Shown piece after piece: positions 33,757 through 48,700 of a stretch of DNA of 64,000 nucleotides (position 1 is its first letter; each line of letters opens with the position of its first letter). A program made the position numbers and the translations under genes. Below the pieces are notes generated by a model, which was not told where the DNA came from, did no database searches, and worked only from the letters and a program-made list of their open reading frames with translations. The DNA is from Nematostella vectensis. Taxonomy: Eukaryota; Cnidaria; Anthozoa; Actiniaria; Edwardsiidae. Location of the stretch: NCBI RefSeq assembly GCF_932526225.1, contig NC_064035.1, positions 9,907,296 through 9,971,295 on the forward strand, in the 5' to 3' direction.

Positions 33757-36700
33757 AACAACAACAACAACAATAATAATAATAATAATAATACGGGTCA
33801 CTAAGGTATCGCGTACTCTCCGATGAATGGTCATTGAACGAACTGGATGTCATTATCATCATTAAAAAAAGATCATAAAATATTGAAATGGTTCATTACC
33901 AATGATGGTAACCTTCATCTGGCTACTAAATGGTTCGTTATCACAATTGTGCTAACCTTTATCTAAGTAGTGAGATAAAAACCTTTATCTAAGTAGTGAG
34001 ATAAAAACCTTTATCTAAGTAGTGAGATAAAAACCTTTATCTAAGTAGTGAGATAAAAACCTTTATCTAAGTAGTGAGATAAAAAACCTTTATCTAAGTA
34101 GTCAGATAAAAACCTTTATCTAAGTAGTCAGATAAAAACTTTTATCTAAGTAGTGAGATAATAATAACTGCGCAAAGCTCCATCTGAGTACTTGAATGGG
34201 GCATTATATTAATGGTCGAAGCCTTCCTTTAATGAAAGACGAGCAGGTACATACCTCCATCCTCTCGATCTTCCGCTACTCTCCTCAACTGAGACTGGAT
34301 CCACTCAAGCTGCTCTTGCAGTCCTGATGCAAAGAGGAAGGTTGATAAAGCAATGTCAGCTTCCGTTCAAAAAGAATTATAGCACCATTAAGTGTGGTGG
34401 GGCATGTTAAAAACAGTAGATACAGTAGATTGATTTTTTTTTATAGTAGTGCCGCAAAATCTCAACGAGGAACAAATTCTCTGCATTAACCCATTGACAC
34501 CTCAACCGGTCTACACCGGCCTTGAAAAGTACCCACAACCCAAAAAATCATAATGCAAAATAAACACAACAAGATGAAGGTACTCAGGCATCAGTTTAAG
34601 GGTTAAATGGTTTTGAACATTTGCATCTAACCAAGGTGTCAATGGGTTAATACAACATTAGAGTCGAATCCGTTGTATAGCGATCCGCATTTTCAAAACA
34701 TCGATTTGTTTTTGGCTTTTGGTATTTTCTGTTCCGTCAGTTAAACCATTCTGAGCCAATCAGAGTCTCGTTTTGTGCACTTCCCTGGCTTCCCTCTGGA
34801 AGAAAACCAGACAGTGTCGCGACAGAAAGCCGGGCAACTGATGGCAAGAATCTGATTGGCTTAGAATAAATTGACTGGGGGAACATAAAATTCCCAAAAG
34901 CCAAAAACAAATCGATGTTTTGAAAATGCAGCGTCGCGATACATCGAAATCGGCTTTATACATGTGTTTGGATAGAAGGGAACTCCTGATAAACGTTCAC
35001 GATTCGCATATTCTATCAGGTATATATTACCACAATCCTTGAGGCTTGAGACAAGTGTCGGCACTGAAGTCTGATCAAGGCTTTCGTTGTCCGACTCGCT
35101 ATCGGAAGATGAGCTCAGGTAGTCACTGGCATCTTCCTCGCCTTCGTCTATTAGCGTCCCACCTGCGAAGGTACAACCATAAACCATTCAGTTAGGTAGC
35201 GGTTTTGCCTGAATAAGAAATAACCATATATCCAATTCGGAATAATGAAAAACTTGACCCCTTGACCCCGGCCAATCTTTATATAGCGAGCCAGACCAGA
35301 AGCCCAAGTGAATGATGATCATGCCCGTGGGGCTGGCAGCTACCACTGAAGCAAACCAGTTTAGTACTCTCAATATGTAGTTTTCATGTAGAAGGGTAAC
35401 TACTTGCCTTCATCTCCGCGCTCGGCATCCGAATCTTCATACTGCAAATCACGACAAAGCAAGCATGGGTTATGCCATGTTCATACTACCACTACAGTTC
35501 ACGGTTCTATTGTAAGCACATTTTTAGCATGTGTGTGTTAGGGATAATGAGCCTATACTACCTATGGCTTACATGTTTCACTATTACCTGATCTGCCTTC
35601 TTCTTGAGTCTACGTTTCTCGCCCGGCTTTCGCTTCTTTCGTAGGGTTTTTCGATCCTCCACAAGTCCCATCTTCACGAGTTGATTCACAACCTAGACAG
35701 AAGAATAAATGTCTAATGCTGTTAAGACTGCGTTCGACACTATTGCACTTTTTTATTGAAAAATGGGATAATAATTTTTGTTAACATTATCTTTTGTTCA
35801 TTTAGTTACTTATGTCCCTGACAAGATACTGCAAACAAAGATACAACACAGAAGAGAGGAGGGGGATTGTTACAGGACAAATCATTATATCTGTCATTGT
35901 ATAGGACAATTCGATAGCGTAGTTATTTGAGTGACGGTCTCACCTGTCTTCGAGAGCGTGATGTGTTGGTGAGATGACTGAGGATATTCTCCACAATATC
36001 TATGGATGAATGATGGCATATAACGTAACTTTAAACAACAGACTCCTATACAAATAGAATGGTATAGGTAATGATGCAAATATTTATGCAAACCTATATC
36101 TGAGTACTATGGATGCTTCAATACCATAATAGTGCGAGCCTTCATCTAACTGGTGATATAATAATAACTGTGCCAAGCCCCATCTGAGTACCTGAATGGC
36201 GCATTATAGTAATGGTACAAGCCTTCATCTTAACAGAGAAATGGTTCATTATAATAAAAATGGTACACACCTCCATCTGATTGTTTGTACTCGTCGTAGA
36301 CAGCACGCAACTGCTCCTCTTCGTCTGTACCCCAGGCACCTTTCTTAGCAGCAGGTCTATGAACACACGTACAATTAGCACTAAAGACTTGCTGAACAGA
36401 CAATCAGGATCACAGCAGCGTGCCTTCAGAAGGTTGAAGGGTACCTAAAATATTACGTGCAAGGAGCTTCTCATAATCCCATTTTACAACGTTGGACATC
36501 CCCTCCTTCTTTCAGGAGAGTAATGTTTTGTGAGACACGCACAGACATGCACAAATAAGATATCATTTATGCTCACTTGCGGAATGCTCTTTTGTCAGTC
36601 ACCAGCCCGAGCAAGAATAGCTTGTTGATGATCTGTCCATGAAAGAAATAGGATCTCAGATGGTTGATGTGCCACTCATTGCGTGCTATAAACTTACCTG

Positions 36701-39700
36701 ACGTCTTGTTCGTGTATCATCTTGGAGATTGTCAAGAATTTTGTCAATGACATCTAAGGAGAATGATAATACCCAGGATAAGAAAGAACAAGGTTGCCAA
36801 AACAGGTGGAGAAATGAGGCCATGGTATTAATACTTCATATACTTTTCTTATTCAAATGGCTCGCATTTGCTAAATACACCCGTGCGACTGGTCCTTTAA
36901 CTCTAAGTACATGTAAGTATATATGTCCATCATTTACCGTCCTCTCCTTCCTGGTACTGATGATACAAACTCTTGAGCTCCTCTTCCTCCTCGTAGGACC
37001 ATGTTGCACCTGACTTCTTTAAGGACTTGTGCCTACAAAACAGTTGCCAATCACACCTAAGCCAATACAACGGCGGTGACAAGGAGATGAAGTGACCAAA
37101 CCATCATCTGTAACGCTCCCCCACAAATCTTGATCCGTTTTAAAGTACACCGTATGGCACGTACTGATCACAAAATATCATGGATACCTCTCCCAATACT
37201 CGCCTATTCTGAAGACTGCCATAACCCTCTGAAATCTCGTAGCAAGCGTCCGTCGTCTTCCAAGTTGAAAGCTCGACACACAATACTGGGTTCTTGGGTA
37301 GCATTTCGAAAAAATTGCCCAAAATGTATCGAGCAAACTTGACCATTTCCTACAACAAACACAAAGGAAGTGAGTTGAGGTGATAATTCACATCATAATC
37401 CAGGTCTTGAGGCGATGGTTACAGACTTGCATTAAAAAGTTAAAAACACATACATTGTATTGATGACGTTCAAACTCTTGGTTAAACCATCCAGTAAGTG
37501 ACTGACAGACTTAGATTAGCCCAGTTCATTGTTCTCGTATATTGTTTTAAGCACTGCACTACCCTCAATAGGAAGAAGGGTGGAAAATGCTAGTAAACAA
37601 TCGCTACTCTTTGGCACCTTTCGATCATGCGTGTACTTGAAGTCATACTTTTTCACTCATTGGAGAGCTTGTCATAGAGACTTTGTCTTGGTACAGCCAT
37701 GTAAAAGCGACAACTAGGAGTGAGTGCAAATACGTAAAAGCACCTTATACTGCGATGCGGCGGGATCGTGGAGCACCCTGTTAAACGTGACAAATAACGA
37801 TAACTGGAACATCATGGGAACTATCTTCAGGTCTACAGCCACCCGATGTAACATCTTGACCAGGTAGTGGTTGGTTTTCGCGCTGTTTTCCCGGTAGAAT
37901 CCTAGCAACCAGCAATATGGCTGTAGGATGGACGGGCAAGCCAATCTGGAATACGATAGGAAGTTTGGAAATTTCCAACAACTGAGTGAAATAAATTTTG
38001 ATTCAACCAGTTGGAGGATCTGAATTATTTTTTAGATTGACTGTTTATCATAATAAATAAAAGAGAACATATGATGACCCAGCAAAGATAGTGTTGTATT
38101 GATTAAACAATACCCCACGTTTGCTTTAGGGGGAAACATTTGCGATAGCTCACTCTCTAACAAGCAATAACAAAGATCGACAGAAGAACATTACTTGCTG
38201 ATGAAACTGTTGAGGTCGAATTCTGTCTCACGTGTTACAACTGCTTCCATCTCTTCTTCTTCTACAAAAGTAATATATTTATGTCAGTGTGTTTTTAATC
38301 ATTCCCTCCATCTCAAGCATCTACGCTGACCTGCAGCAACTTCTTCTTCGTTTACTTCCGCCTCAGCATCAGCAAGTGGGGTGGTCTCTGATAAGAAGGA
38401 ATGAGAACTTTGGGTCAAAATTCGAAGGAAAGAAGCACAAGGAAAAATTTAAATTCAGGTAAAAGTAAATTAATTTGAATACTTCGTTATTGCTCTTACC
38501 TATGGGCAAGTCTGTCATCTTGAAGATGTCATGTAAGCACATGAACTCATCTTCTGGGTCGCCATCTGCTGCTCCGAAGGAATCGTTCGGCCAAACCTCT
38601 CTACAAGCCATGACAGATGTAAATACAACGACTTGGCGCATTAACGGCGTTTTAACCAAAGTACTTGGCTGTACAAGATATTGGAGCATTCGGCCAAACC
38701 TCTCTACAAGCCATGACAAATGTAAATACAACGACTTGGCGCATTAACGACGATTTAACCAAAGTACTCGGCCATACAAGATATTGGATCATTCGGCCAA
38801 ACCTATCTAGAAGCCATGACAAATGTAAATACAACGACTTGGCGCATTAACGGCAATTTAACCAAAGTACTTTTCTTTACAAGATATTGGATCATTCGGC
38901 CAAACCTATCTAGAAGCCATGACAAATGTGAATACAACGACTTGGCGCATTAACGGCAATTTAACCAAAGTGCTTTTCTTTACAAGATATTGGATGCTTG
39001 AAATTAAAACACAGCTGAACTCCCGCAGGTCTGACAAACAAATATCAAAGAGCAGCGGTGGGAGATCGCTGTATCTCGCTGTTCAGCTCAGGCAAAGTTG
39101 GACTGTGCTGATAAGGATTTGGCACACACAATAATGTTTTCTACGATAAGCATTTGGCACCATGATAAGGATTTGGTACAGCATGTATGTTTTCTACCCA
39201 AATAAGGATGTATGTATACTATGGAAGATTGATACCTTGCAGCTCTTAGAAGAGCAATGGACTCGCCATACTCGCAATTCTGGAGTTGCGTCTGTATACG
39301 AGATAATGCTGACACCCTACAACAGACAAAATTTTTCAGCTTTTTCTTTAGGGCTAATACTTAACGCTTCTTTAAAGAAAACAGAGAAGGGACATAATAA
39401 GTCCATTTATACAGTGGAAGATCAAGCCAATTCTACATGTATAACACGAATTGCTTCTCGTCTCCCTTGGGGGTTAGATTAGATGGGTTTCAAGTATGAA
39501 ACCCAAAAAACTATGGTATTTTGCGCAGTTTAGTTTAGTACCCAAAGACTAAGTAACATCTTCTACTTGGTTAAAAAGTAACTTAAAGTCGGATGCATCA
39601 GTGTTATCAAAATATTCAACAAATGATAGGCTTCCTGAGTATCAATATCTGAAATCTTCAAGAAATTAAAAGAAAAATTCACCAGAAAGAGTGGAATAGA

Positions 39701-42700
39701 ATTCCTAATCAAAAATGGATGAAATACACAGAATTAAAGGGTTAGGGTATAATAGGCTGTTTCTAAGCCTGCACACGCACACACTAGGTCCCGACACAAG
39801 CAATAGCCCAGATAGAGTCTCACCTCTGCTGATCAATAGGGATGTCTGAAGCGGCGTCAAATGGAACCACTGATTCTGGAATAGTCCCGTTATGCCCTTG
39901 TATCCACGAGGATAGCTCAGAAGCCATGGCTTGCCACATCTCGTCGGCTTGTTCGGCTGAGAGATTCACACGTGCTGCATACAAAGAACTCACTCAGAAT
40001 AATAATATCAGCCCTCTAGGCCACTCAGCGCATTTCAGACATGAGATAAGCCTAGTCAAGCATAACCAAGCCTCAATCTGTTTTTGTTGAACACATAATG
40101 TTGATGAATCCTGAAACGAGTCGAGCAAGTAGCCAAAAAACATTGTCCCACCAATAGCCTGGACCATTTAGCCAGTACAAGGAAAACCGAGACAAGATAC
40201 TACATTTCAAATGCCTTTTTACTCAGTTAAAATGATACCTAGGTCATGACTTTCTAAAAAAAAAATATTACTGGCCACAGCCCTAATTGCTCCCATGTTT
40301 TGTTTTTAAAAATGCAAGTGCTGTTTGCATGGTAATTAAACATTAGATGGCCCACCTGGAGCCTGCTTGGATTTCCGTTTCTTTGTTTTCTTTTTCTTCT
40401 TCTTTTGCTGTGAAGACGAAAAGGAATTAATTATAATTATAATTTCTTCCTGTTGAAAGATTTACTTTATCCATTCATCCAATCAATTATGGTTCAACAC
40501 AAATATTTTTTTCTGGCAAAAAAAAATCAGTGATTCTTTCAATATCTGAAAAAAATAATATTCCACTACTGTCGGTAGTTGTAATTCATCGTGCAGGTGC
40601 TTTGGGTGTCGATAGGTTGTGCTGTGGGTATTCCAAAGGCTGTTCATTTGCATTTTTGATCCATCATACATTGATCTATCATGAACTGAACTCTATAATG
40701 CATGGTGGGTAAATGCTTTCACTCCATTTCTATTGTGAATATATCCTTCTATCGCAGAGTACTTTTTGCTGTAGATTGGGGACAGGTATAGGTTGCTAAG
40801 GTAATGAGATGCAACCTGCAGTAGTACCTGGATAACAATGTGGCTCTTCCCGGAGCAGTAGTCTTCAAGCATCTTGAGAAATACATGGAATGTCTCCACC
40901 AGGTCGCGTAGATATGCCCTGGAAATAATGCCCATTCATCTGAGTAAAGTACATTCATAGTTTAAACCACTGAAAACATGCCTTACTTTGACTGTTTGGA
41001 CTTGTCAAACTTGCGGACCAAGAAAAGGAAGACATCCCTATACTCAACCATGTAGAAGATGTTGGCTGTCGAATAGTGTTAAAAATAAAATCCAACCACA
41101 AACAAATTGCTAATAAATACTGCACTCATAGTTAAGTGGCACACAATATAAACGATAAAACATATCCCAAATAGTTCCCAGAATTCAGATGCGCTTCCAA
41201 TTTAGTGGTAGTATATGTTTATGTGCATGAAATCCGGAATCCGAATTTGATCGCAGTTTTAATATTTTTTTCTCGTTTTCTCCCATTTTTTGGCGATGGA
41301 CCATTCACTGATCCTATACACACTATTCTTACCTTTAATAACTTTAGCATTACTCCTTAGTGTCTCATCGTTAGATTTCTCCATGAATAAAACGTACATC
41401 AGTAGCTCTTTGTATGCCTGCACTGCCAGGTGAAGCCTGCAATGGTAGAACATCACAAGAAATGTTTATCACAATAAAAAACATGGGTTACTAGTATCCA
41501 CTAACAAAGGAGACATCCTTTGAGTGTGTACTTGTGTGCTGTGTCAATCAAATGATCATAACTACAATTTCAGCCTCATTAGAAAAATACATTAAGTGGA
41601 ATTTTCATGTTTACACGGTTACATGTTGCCCTGAAGGCGTTATCCAATGGCTGTCTTTTTTGTTGTAATGTAACGTTACAAAATGATTCTGATAGGAACA
41701 GCTGTCGAACAGACCTGGGAAGAAAATTGCACATAATGCTCTTTCCAAAATAGGAAAAATTTGATGTCGCAAAAATTCTATGTAGATATGTAATAAGGAG
41801 AAGACTATCTTATATGTTCAATGTCTTTTTTCCCCTCTACTCTGTTGATATTACACATTAGTTTACATTTTATCCAATGAGCAATCATAGTTAGTTACCA
41901 TTTCTAATCATGTTTCTAACCTTCTTCCCCAAGTTACTGGGTTCTGTTTATCTTCCACAAAACTGTCATAGTACTGCATTAAGATCTTCAGCACATACTG
42001 AAAATTACTGACGCTCATGGTCTCCCTGATGAGTACAGACATATAAGAATCCGATAGCACCCTATAAACCCTGGCTACAGAACTACAATAAACTGATGAG
42101 TCCAAACAACTAAGAGTGAGCTGTCATCCTCTCATCACAATAACAATAAACTTTTATCATATAATTGCTGAATACTAACTACTTACTAACCGAAAGCCTT
42201 GGTTGATATGCCAAAGCATCAATTTGATATTTCCCGGCATGACCTCACTCTCAGTTAGTAAGTAGTTAGCCATGACTACCAATTAGCCAAACACAAAGGA
42301 GTACTTAACAAAAATCTTTGCACTTGCCGCAAATGGAAAAACAAAATTAACAACTATACAATATTGTGTTCACATTACAAGAGAAAATAGTTTACTCTGT
42401 ACAGTGTCAGTGTTAACAGAGTATATAAGTAAACAATAGCTTACCCAACAAAGTCTACTCTAAAATCAAAGTATCTAGTGAATTCCATGAAAAACTTCAT
42501 AGCCCACAGGAAGTAGCTCTCATCATTTTCCTGAGATCGCTCATGCATTAGGTTATCCTGGAAAAGAAGACCATGTAAAAAAGAAATCATCCAATATGCA
42601 CTGAGAAATACCCCAAAGTCGAGCAAAGCTCATCAAGCATGACTAATATAAAATAGACTCACCCTTACAACATACAAAAGAGGGTTGTAACAATGTTCCA

Positions 42701-45700
42701 GGAACTGCTTACAAAATCCCTGCAAAAACAATCTGAAAAAAAAAACTATAATGTAATTCAAAAACAACCTCTTTTGCTGTTCATTATGGCAACATATTTG
42801 CGCAAATATTCAGGCAAACCAAATATACACTCATTTACATTCATAGCATTGTTTAGGGTGTGTTGTTGGTATTGTACTACAACTGACTGTGCTTTGAAAA
42901 CTAACCTAATGCTTAGTGTTGATCGCCTTTCAACTGTCATCTCCTTTGCAATAATCTGGTTCTTCCGTTTTCTTGGTGCTGATTTCTCACGGTCAAAAGT
43001 TAAGTTCTTTGCATCTGTTCATCAAGATAAAATATATTCACAACATGTCACAGCAAGGATTAAGCAAGTGCAGACTTTTGAAATAGCATTAAAGAAGCCA
43101 CACTGTAACACACAAGCCGTGCTAGGGATGACATGTAGAGTGAGCCAAGCACTAATACCCTGAATAGCAAACCAATCTGAATAGTGAGCCATGCACCAAT
43201 ATTGTATCAAACAAGCTGTACCTAGAGAGCTACAGCAAAGTGAACCATACACTCTGGGGACAGTTGCATAAAGTTTGTATAAGTTATCCGTTGGATAGGT
43301 GCTACACACCAGATAAAACCCCTATTCAGAGCATAGGTATCCGGCAGATCAAAAAGCGTCGCACAAAGCCTGGATAGAAGGCAGGATGATAACTATCCGT
43401 AGAATAGCCTTCATTTTCCACCAAATTGCTTCCCGTTACTGTGGTAAATATGCAAAGCACTTGCTGTTTTTCCTTAAAACAAAATCGCGGCCGTAGCAAG
43501 AGATACAAAACGTGATAGAAAGCAAACAGTTTTTCGAGGCAAAGAACACATAAATCACAGAATGATCAAAGGGGATAGTGTTTAGCTTCTTCCAGTCTTT
43601 GGGGAGTCATATTTCTAAACAGGACGAGCAATATATATTTGATTCCAGTCCTGCCAGAGCTTCATATAAGTTTGTAGTTCATTTTACATTTTCCAACTGT
43701 AAAATACATTGTTTGCATGTGTTTCACTGTGTCTGAGATTAATCTAAATTCTGACAATTAATTAGAATGCAAGACGCCATTTTGTTTTCTCTTTACATTT
43801 ATTCGGTGGATATCGAACCTCTTTTATCGGAATAATTTTATCCGCTGGATTACTTTCATTCCTGATTATTTGTGCAACCGAATCACGCCACTTGGATAAG
43901 TTTTAACCACTGGATAAGGATTTAACCAGTGGATAAGACTTAACCAAGCTTTGTGCAACCAACCCTTGAACAATAGCTGTACAGTACATACAGTAGGGAC
44001 CATCTGCATAGTGAGCCATGCACTCACACAAACTACAACTAGGGATCACCTGTAAAGTAAGCCATGCACTAACAAACCTGCTGTAAATGACCAAATTTAA
44101 TGTGTACCCCTATACAGCCACACATGGAATTGGGTATAGTTATCGACAGTATGCACCTGCTACACTGTGATGATAAATCATCTGCCGCTTGTCTGCTATA
44201 GACATCATGTTGTTGATATAAAATGTGCCTCCAAATCTTGAATGCCTGAAAATTAGAGGTATATTATGTTATACCCAGAGTATATACCAGTTTACCATGT
44301 TCTGTAGCCTGATGTTAGCATGTTGGAAGGGTTGGGAGAACAACAATGGCTGTATGTTCTGTAGTCAAATGGTAGCAATTTGGAAAGATTGTAAGAACAA
44401 TGATGGCTGTATTATATCTATAGCCTGATGGTAGCATGTTGGAAGAGGGTTTGGAGAACATTGGCTGTGAAGACAATCATGTCTCAGAGAAAAGTGTTTT
44501 CACAGTTGTTTCCTTTTCAACCAACTTTTCACAAACTGTTTTTAAAAACATGTTATAAGGTTTTGACATGAGTCATGCAATATGGCATTGGACAGGTCAT
44601 GTAGAAGCTATCGGAAGATTTCACCACATTGGATTGGTTTGGATTGATGCAACACAGACAAAGAACAGGAATACAATAGAACAATGAGGGTAATCTAGCC
44701 AATCCTGTGAGGCCTTACAAGCGGACTTCTACACTTCTCCATTAGACCAGCCAGACACATATAAATTTGCATTGTTGTTACTTGAACTTGCAATGTGTTG
44801 TAGTGTTACAGTGTGTTGTGTTGTAGTGTTATTTTTTTTGTGCATCATACTTCACCTTCCTGAGAACTTCTTTGCATTTTTCTTCTTTTCAGCAAGTTCT
44901 CTTTCTCGTATTGTTTCTAATTGTCTTGAATAAAGCATAATCAAAAACATGAGCAAACTTTGTGCATATGTATGCGAAAAAGAAGTAAAGCCCTTTAAGA
45001 TTAGTTAGTCTCAGATAATGATAAGTGGAACATTTATACCTCACGTCTTCAGACTTCTCACTCTTTGATCTACTATCACCAGCTCTTGCCAGACTCTCAG
45101 GATTCTTAAAAAATGTCAAGGGTAGAATTTAGCATAAGCTGCAAAACAAGATTTTCAATTCAACAATTTGTCATTAACATTTTAAATAGGAAAACTTCTT
45201 AATCTCATTACAACATAAGTATTTGCCAAATGCTAAACATGAAGAATCATTTGGCTTAACAAGCATCTTAGCTTTATTGTGTTCAACAAAGCCTGTATCC
45301 CATTTACTGGATCAGGCAGTCATAGATAATCTACAATTTATTATTACTGGAAATTTCCAATTGTTATTTAGGTATCACCTGCAATTGTTTTTTGAAACAT
45401 ACCTGTTCTCTTAACATCAAGGATATGATTTCCAAGGTATGCATGCACCAGCGACGCTGAAACAAATATATATAAATAGAACTTTAAAACAAGAGGAAAA
45501 TTAATTCATTAAAGAAATAATTGTTTTCTATACACACCTCATCTGGGGAGCTTGCAATGTACAACAGAAGATCATCAACTCCATTCTGATGAAGGCCCCT
45601 GCAATACACAAATATGACCATCTGACATTACTTATGACCAGCTACCTATCTGACATTACTGATGATCATCTACCCATCTGACATTACTGATTACCATCTA

Positions 45701-48700
45701 CCCACCTGACATTACTGATGACCATCTACCCATCTGACATTACTGATGACCATCTACCCATCTGACATAATTGATGACCATCTACCCATCTGCATTACTG
45801 ATGACCATCTACCCATCTGCATTACTGATGACCATCTACCCATCTGCATTACTGATTACCATCTACCCATCTGACATTACTGATGATCATTTACCTATCT
45901 GACATTACTGATGACCATCTACCATCTGACATTACTGATGTCCATCTACCAATCTGATATTCCGATTACCATCTACCCATCTTTTAAGATGGAATGAATT
46001 AAAATTCATTGATGACCATCTACCCATCTGCATTACTGATGACCATCTACCCATCTGCATTACTGATGACCATCTACCCATCTGCATTACTGATGACCAT
46101 CTACCCATCTGACATTACTGATGACCATCTACCCATCTGCATTACTAATGCCCATCTACCAATCTGATATTCTAATTATCATCTACCCATCTTAATTCAC
46201 TGATGACCAACTACCCATCTGGAGAGTTGATGCAACAGTAAAAGAATAATTTGAAATTAAATCCACAAAAGCTATTCTTACCAAACCACTTGATCATGTA
46301 TGCTTGCATCATCATCTGTTCTCTAAATGGTACAAAATTTTATAAGTTTTGTTTTACATATCTAGCCCAATCCTGTACATGTTGTTAGGGTCCAGTCCCA
46401 CATGCTCAGCTCCTTCAGGGTCATTACATGGTATGCCAGCCATATTGTAAGCCAAATTCTAACATTCTAAAACAAATTTCTTTTTCACTTTTTCTTCTTA
46501 AAGTATCTTATCTTAGCAATCTACAACTAAACACTTTGATTAGAAAACTACTAACAGAAAACATAATAAAAGCACGTGAAAATGTGACATTCAACAAAAT
46601 ACCTTACCTTTTCCGCCTGTGGGTTAGCTGGTACATGTAAGATGTTTCGTATCAGCAACAAAACACGCTCTATCAACAAATAGTCCTCCTCTTGTCTGTC
46701 GTCCCAGTCCTGAAAAAGCATTACAGAGCTTTAGTAAGATCACCTTAGGAGAGCGCACACCTCAGGTGCTTACCTACAGGGGTGGGGGGTGGGGGTGGGG
46801 GGGCTTGGCCACAGAAAATCTTGGGTTTGTGCCTGTACACTGAAAATCATTTGAATGGATTTGACACTGAAGTAGAAAAGCTGCTGTCCTATAAGAGCAT
46901 TCAGTGGTGTATTGGGAAGTTCTTGACGATTTGTGCGGCATTCCTGTTACTATGCGAAAATAACCAGACCAATAATAAAGTCTTTATCTGGTAACTGCCA
47001 ATACCTTCTGCAGTGTCCTTGCAAGCTCTCTTCCAATTACTGCCATAGCCTCTTTATCTGTGAAGGCCTGACCAAGTAAGAAAAATATAATCATATTTTT
47101 GTGAGGTTGCCCTTGTTAACCAACGCGTATATGAAATTAGGAACCACTTATTGTACTTAAAGAAACCCTAACCTCAAAGAAGAATTGTTCATTTACATAG
47201 GCTTTTTTCAAGTAGGAACTTTGACATTCTTATTCAATTAATCTTAACAAAATATATACCATTTTCAAAGCAGACAAGGGAGTCTCTAATACATGCATTT
47301 GTGCAGCATTTATTTTATCCCATTTTTTATTTTATTAGCTTTGCCATTAAACGTGAATAAGAAAATTACGAATTTACATGACAAATGGCAGCGACACCGA
47401 GATAGCTTACTGAGGGCCCAGTTACAATTATATACACACATGCAAACAAAGATACTATGAAAAAATAAATTAGCTTACTGAGGGCCCAGTTACAATTATA
47501 TACACACATGCAAACAAAGATACTATGAAAAAATAAATTACAATATTGGGACATCTAGAGGTCTTGTTTGGTTACATTTAAGGCATATTGTTTTAAAAGA
47601 GTTAAATTGGTTTTAAGCACACGAAAATAGTAGTTATATAGTTCAGATTTGAAAGAAGAAAGAGTAATGTTAGACAGGTCCATTCTACAAGCAAATAATT
47701 TCCAGATTCTAGTCAATCTAATAAAAATTTTTTGGTAGTTTGCAGTTTTGCTTCTCTTGTTTACAAAAATAGGAAAAGTAGTAACAGAGGCTTACATTGC
47801 ACATGTGCTTGTGCGCACAACGGGAACAGCAGATGCACTAGATTATGGGTGGCCTTTTGATTATGCTGGACCTGCCCCTAAGATCTCCAGACATATTATT
47901 TCTAGGATATGAACTTATTGATGTCACACATAATGTAAAAATACCTCTTTGTATGACTGTAACTGGTTCACCAACTCTAAGTAATAATGCTGACCAGTTT
48001 TATCCTCAGGGATTTTACCATGTTCAAAGCACAGGGCTGCAGGTTGTGTAAGATTCACCATCAATCTAAAATTAAGTATAAACGTCTTACATACAAAAAA
48101 AACTGGGAAAATAGATATTTATCCATCCAAGCCTAGTTTTCTTCACCTTTGCACAGCAAATTTGTAGTCTGATGATCAAACATGATAATCAGTTGGTGGA
48201 AAAGTCCTGATATCACAATACTTATCTTATAACTATATAACAAGATATCAGATTGATCACCATATAACAATGCTTACCTTTATATCATATAACAATACTA
48301 ACCTTATAATAACAATACACCAAAAACTGGAATTCCATTCGCCAGAGTCGAATTCCAGTCTTTGGGGATTGTATTTATTCTACTGGTTCACAAACACGAC
48401 TACTTGGGCTTTTTGTATTTAACCTTATAATAACCATATAACAATACTATCCTTATAATAACCATATAACAATACTAACCTTATAACCATATCAAATATA
48501 TCTTGCTCCTTTGGGGTGCAACTCTTGACAATGGCAATAAGATCCTGTAATCCAGAAAATTTGTTAGTGCCATGTTTACTCTTTTACTTTTTTTATTTTT
48601 TCTATCCAAATTTTACCAAAAAATGAAAGAAATTTAACAGATAGTAGAAACATATTTCAAGTCTCACATTTTCTAAAACTTTTGAATTCCCTAGCTGTCG

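Noticed and set aside
37190-37204. GT donor after GGAGAG for TIMELESS exon 27
   Set aside because: It would put exon 28 in the wrong frame and lose the conserved [11 protein letters not shown] segment; the GC donor at 37202-37203 fits.
45605-46215. Junction-derived origin of the TIMELESS intron-7 minisatellite
   Set aside because: Only loose similarity to exon 8 bases; not strong enough to count with the junction-seeded arrays.
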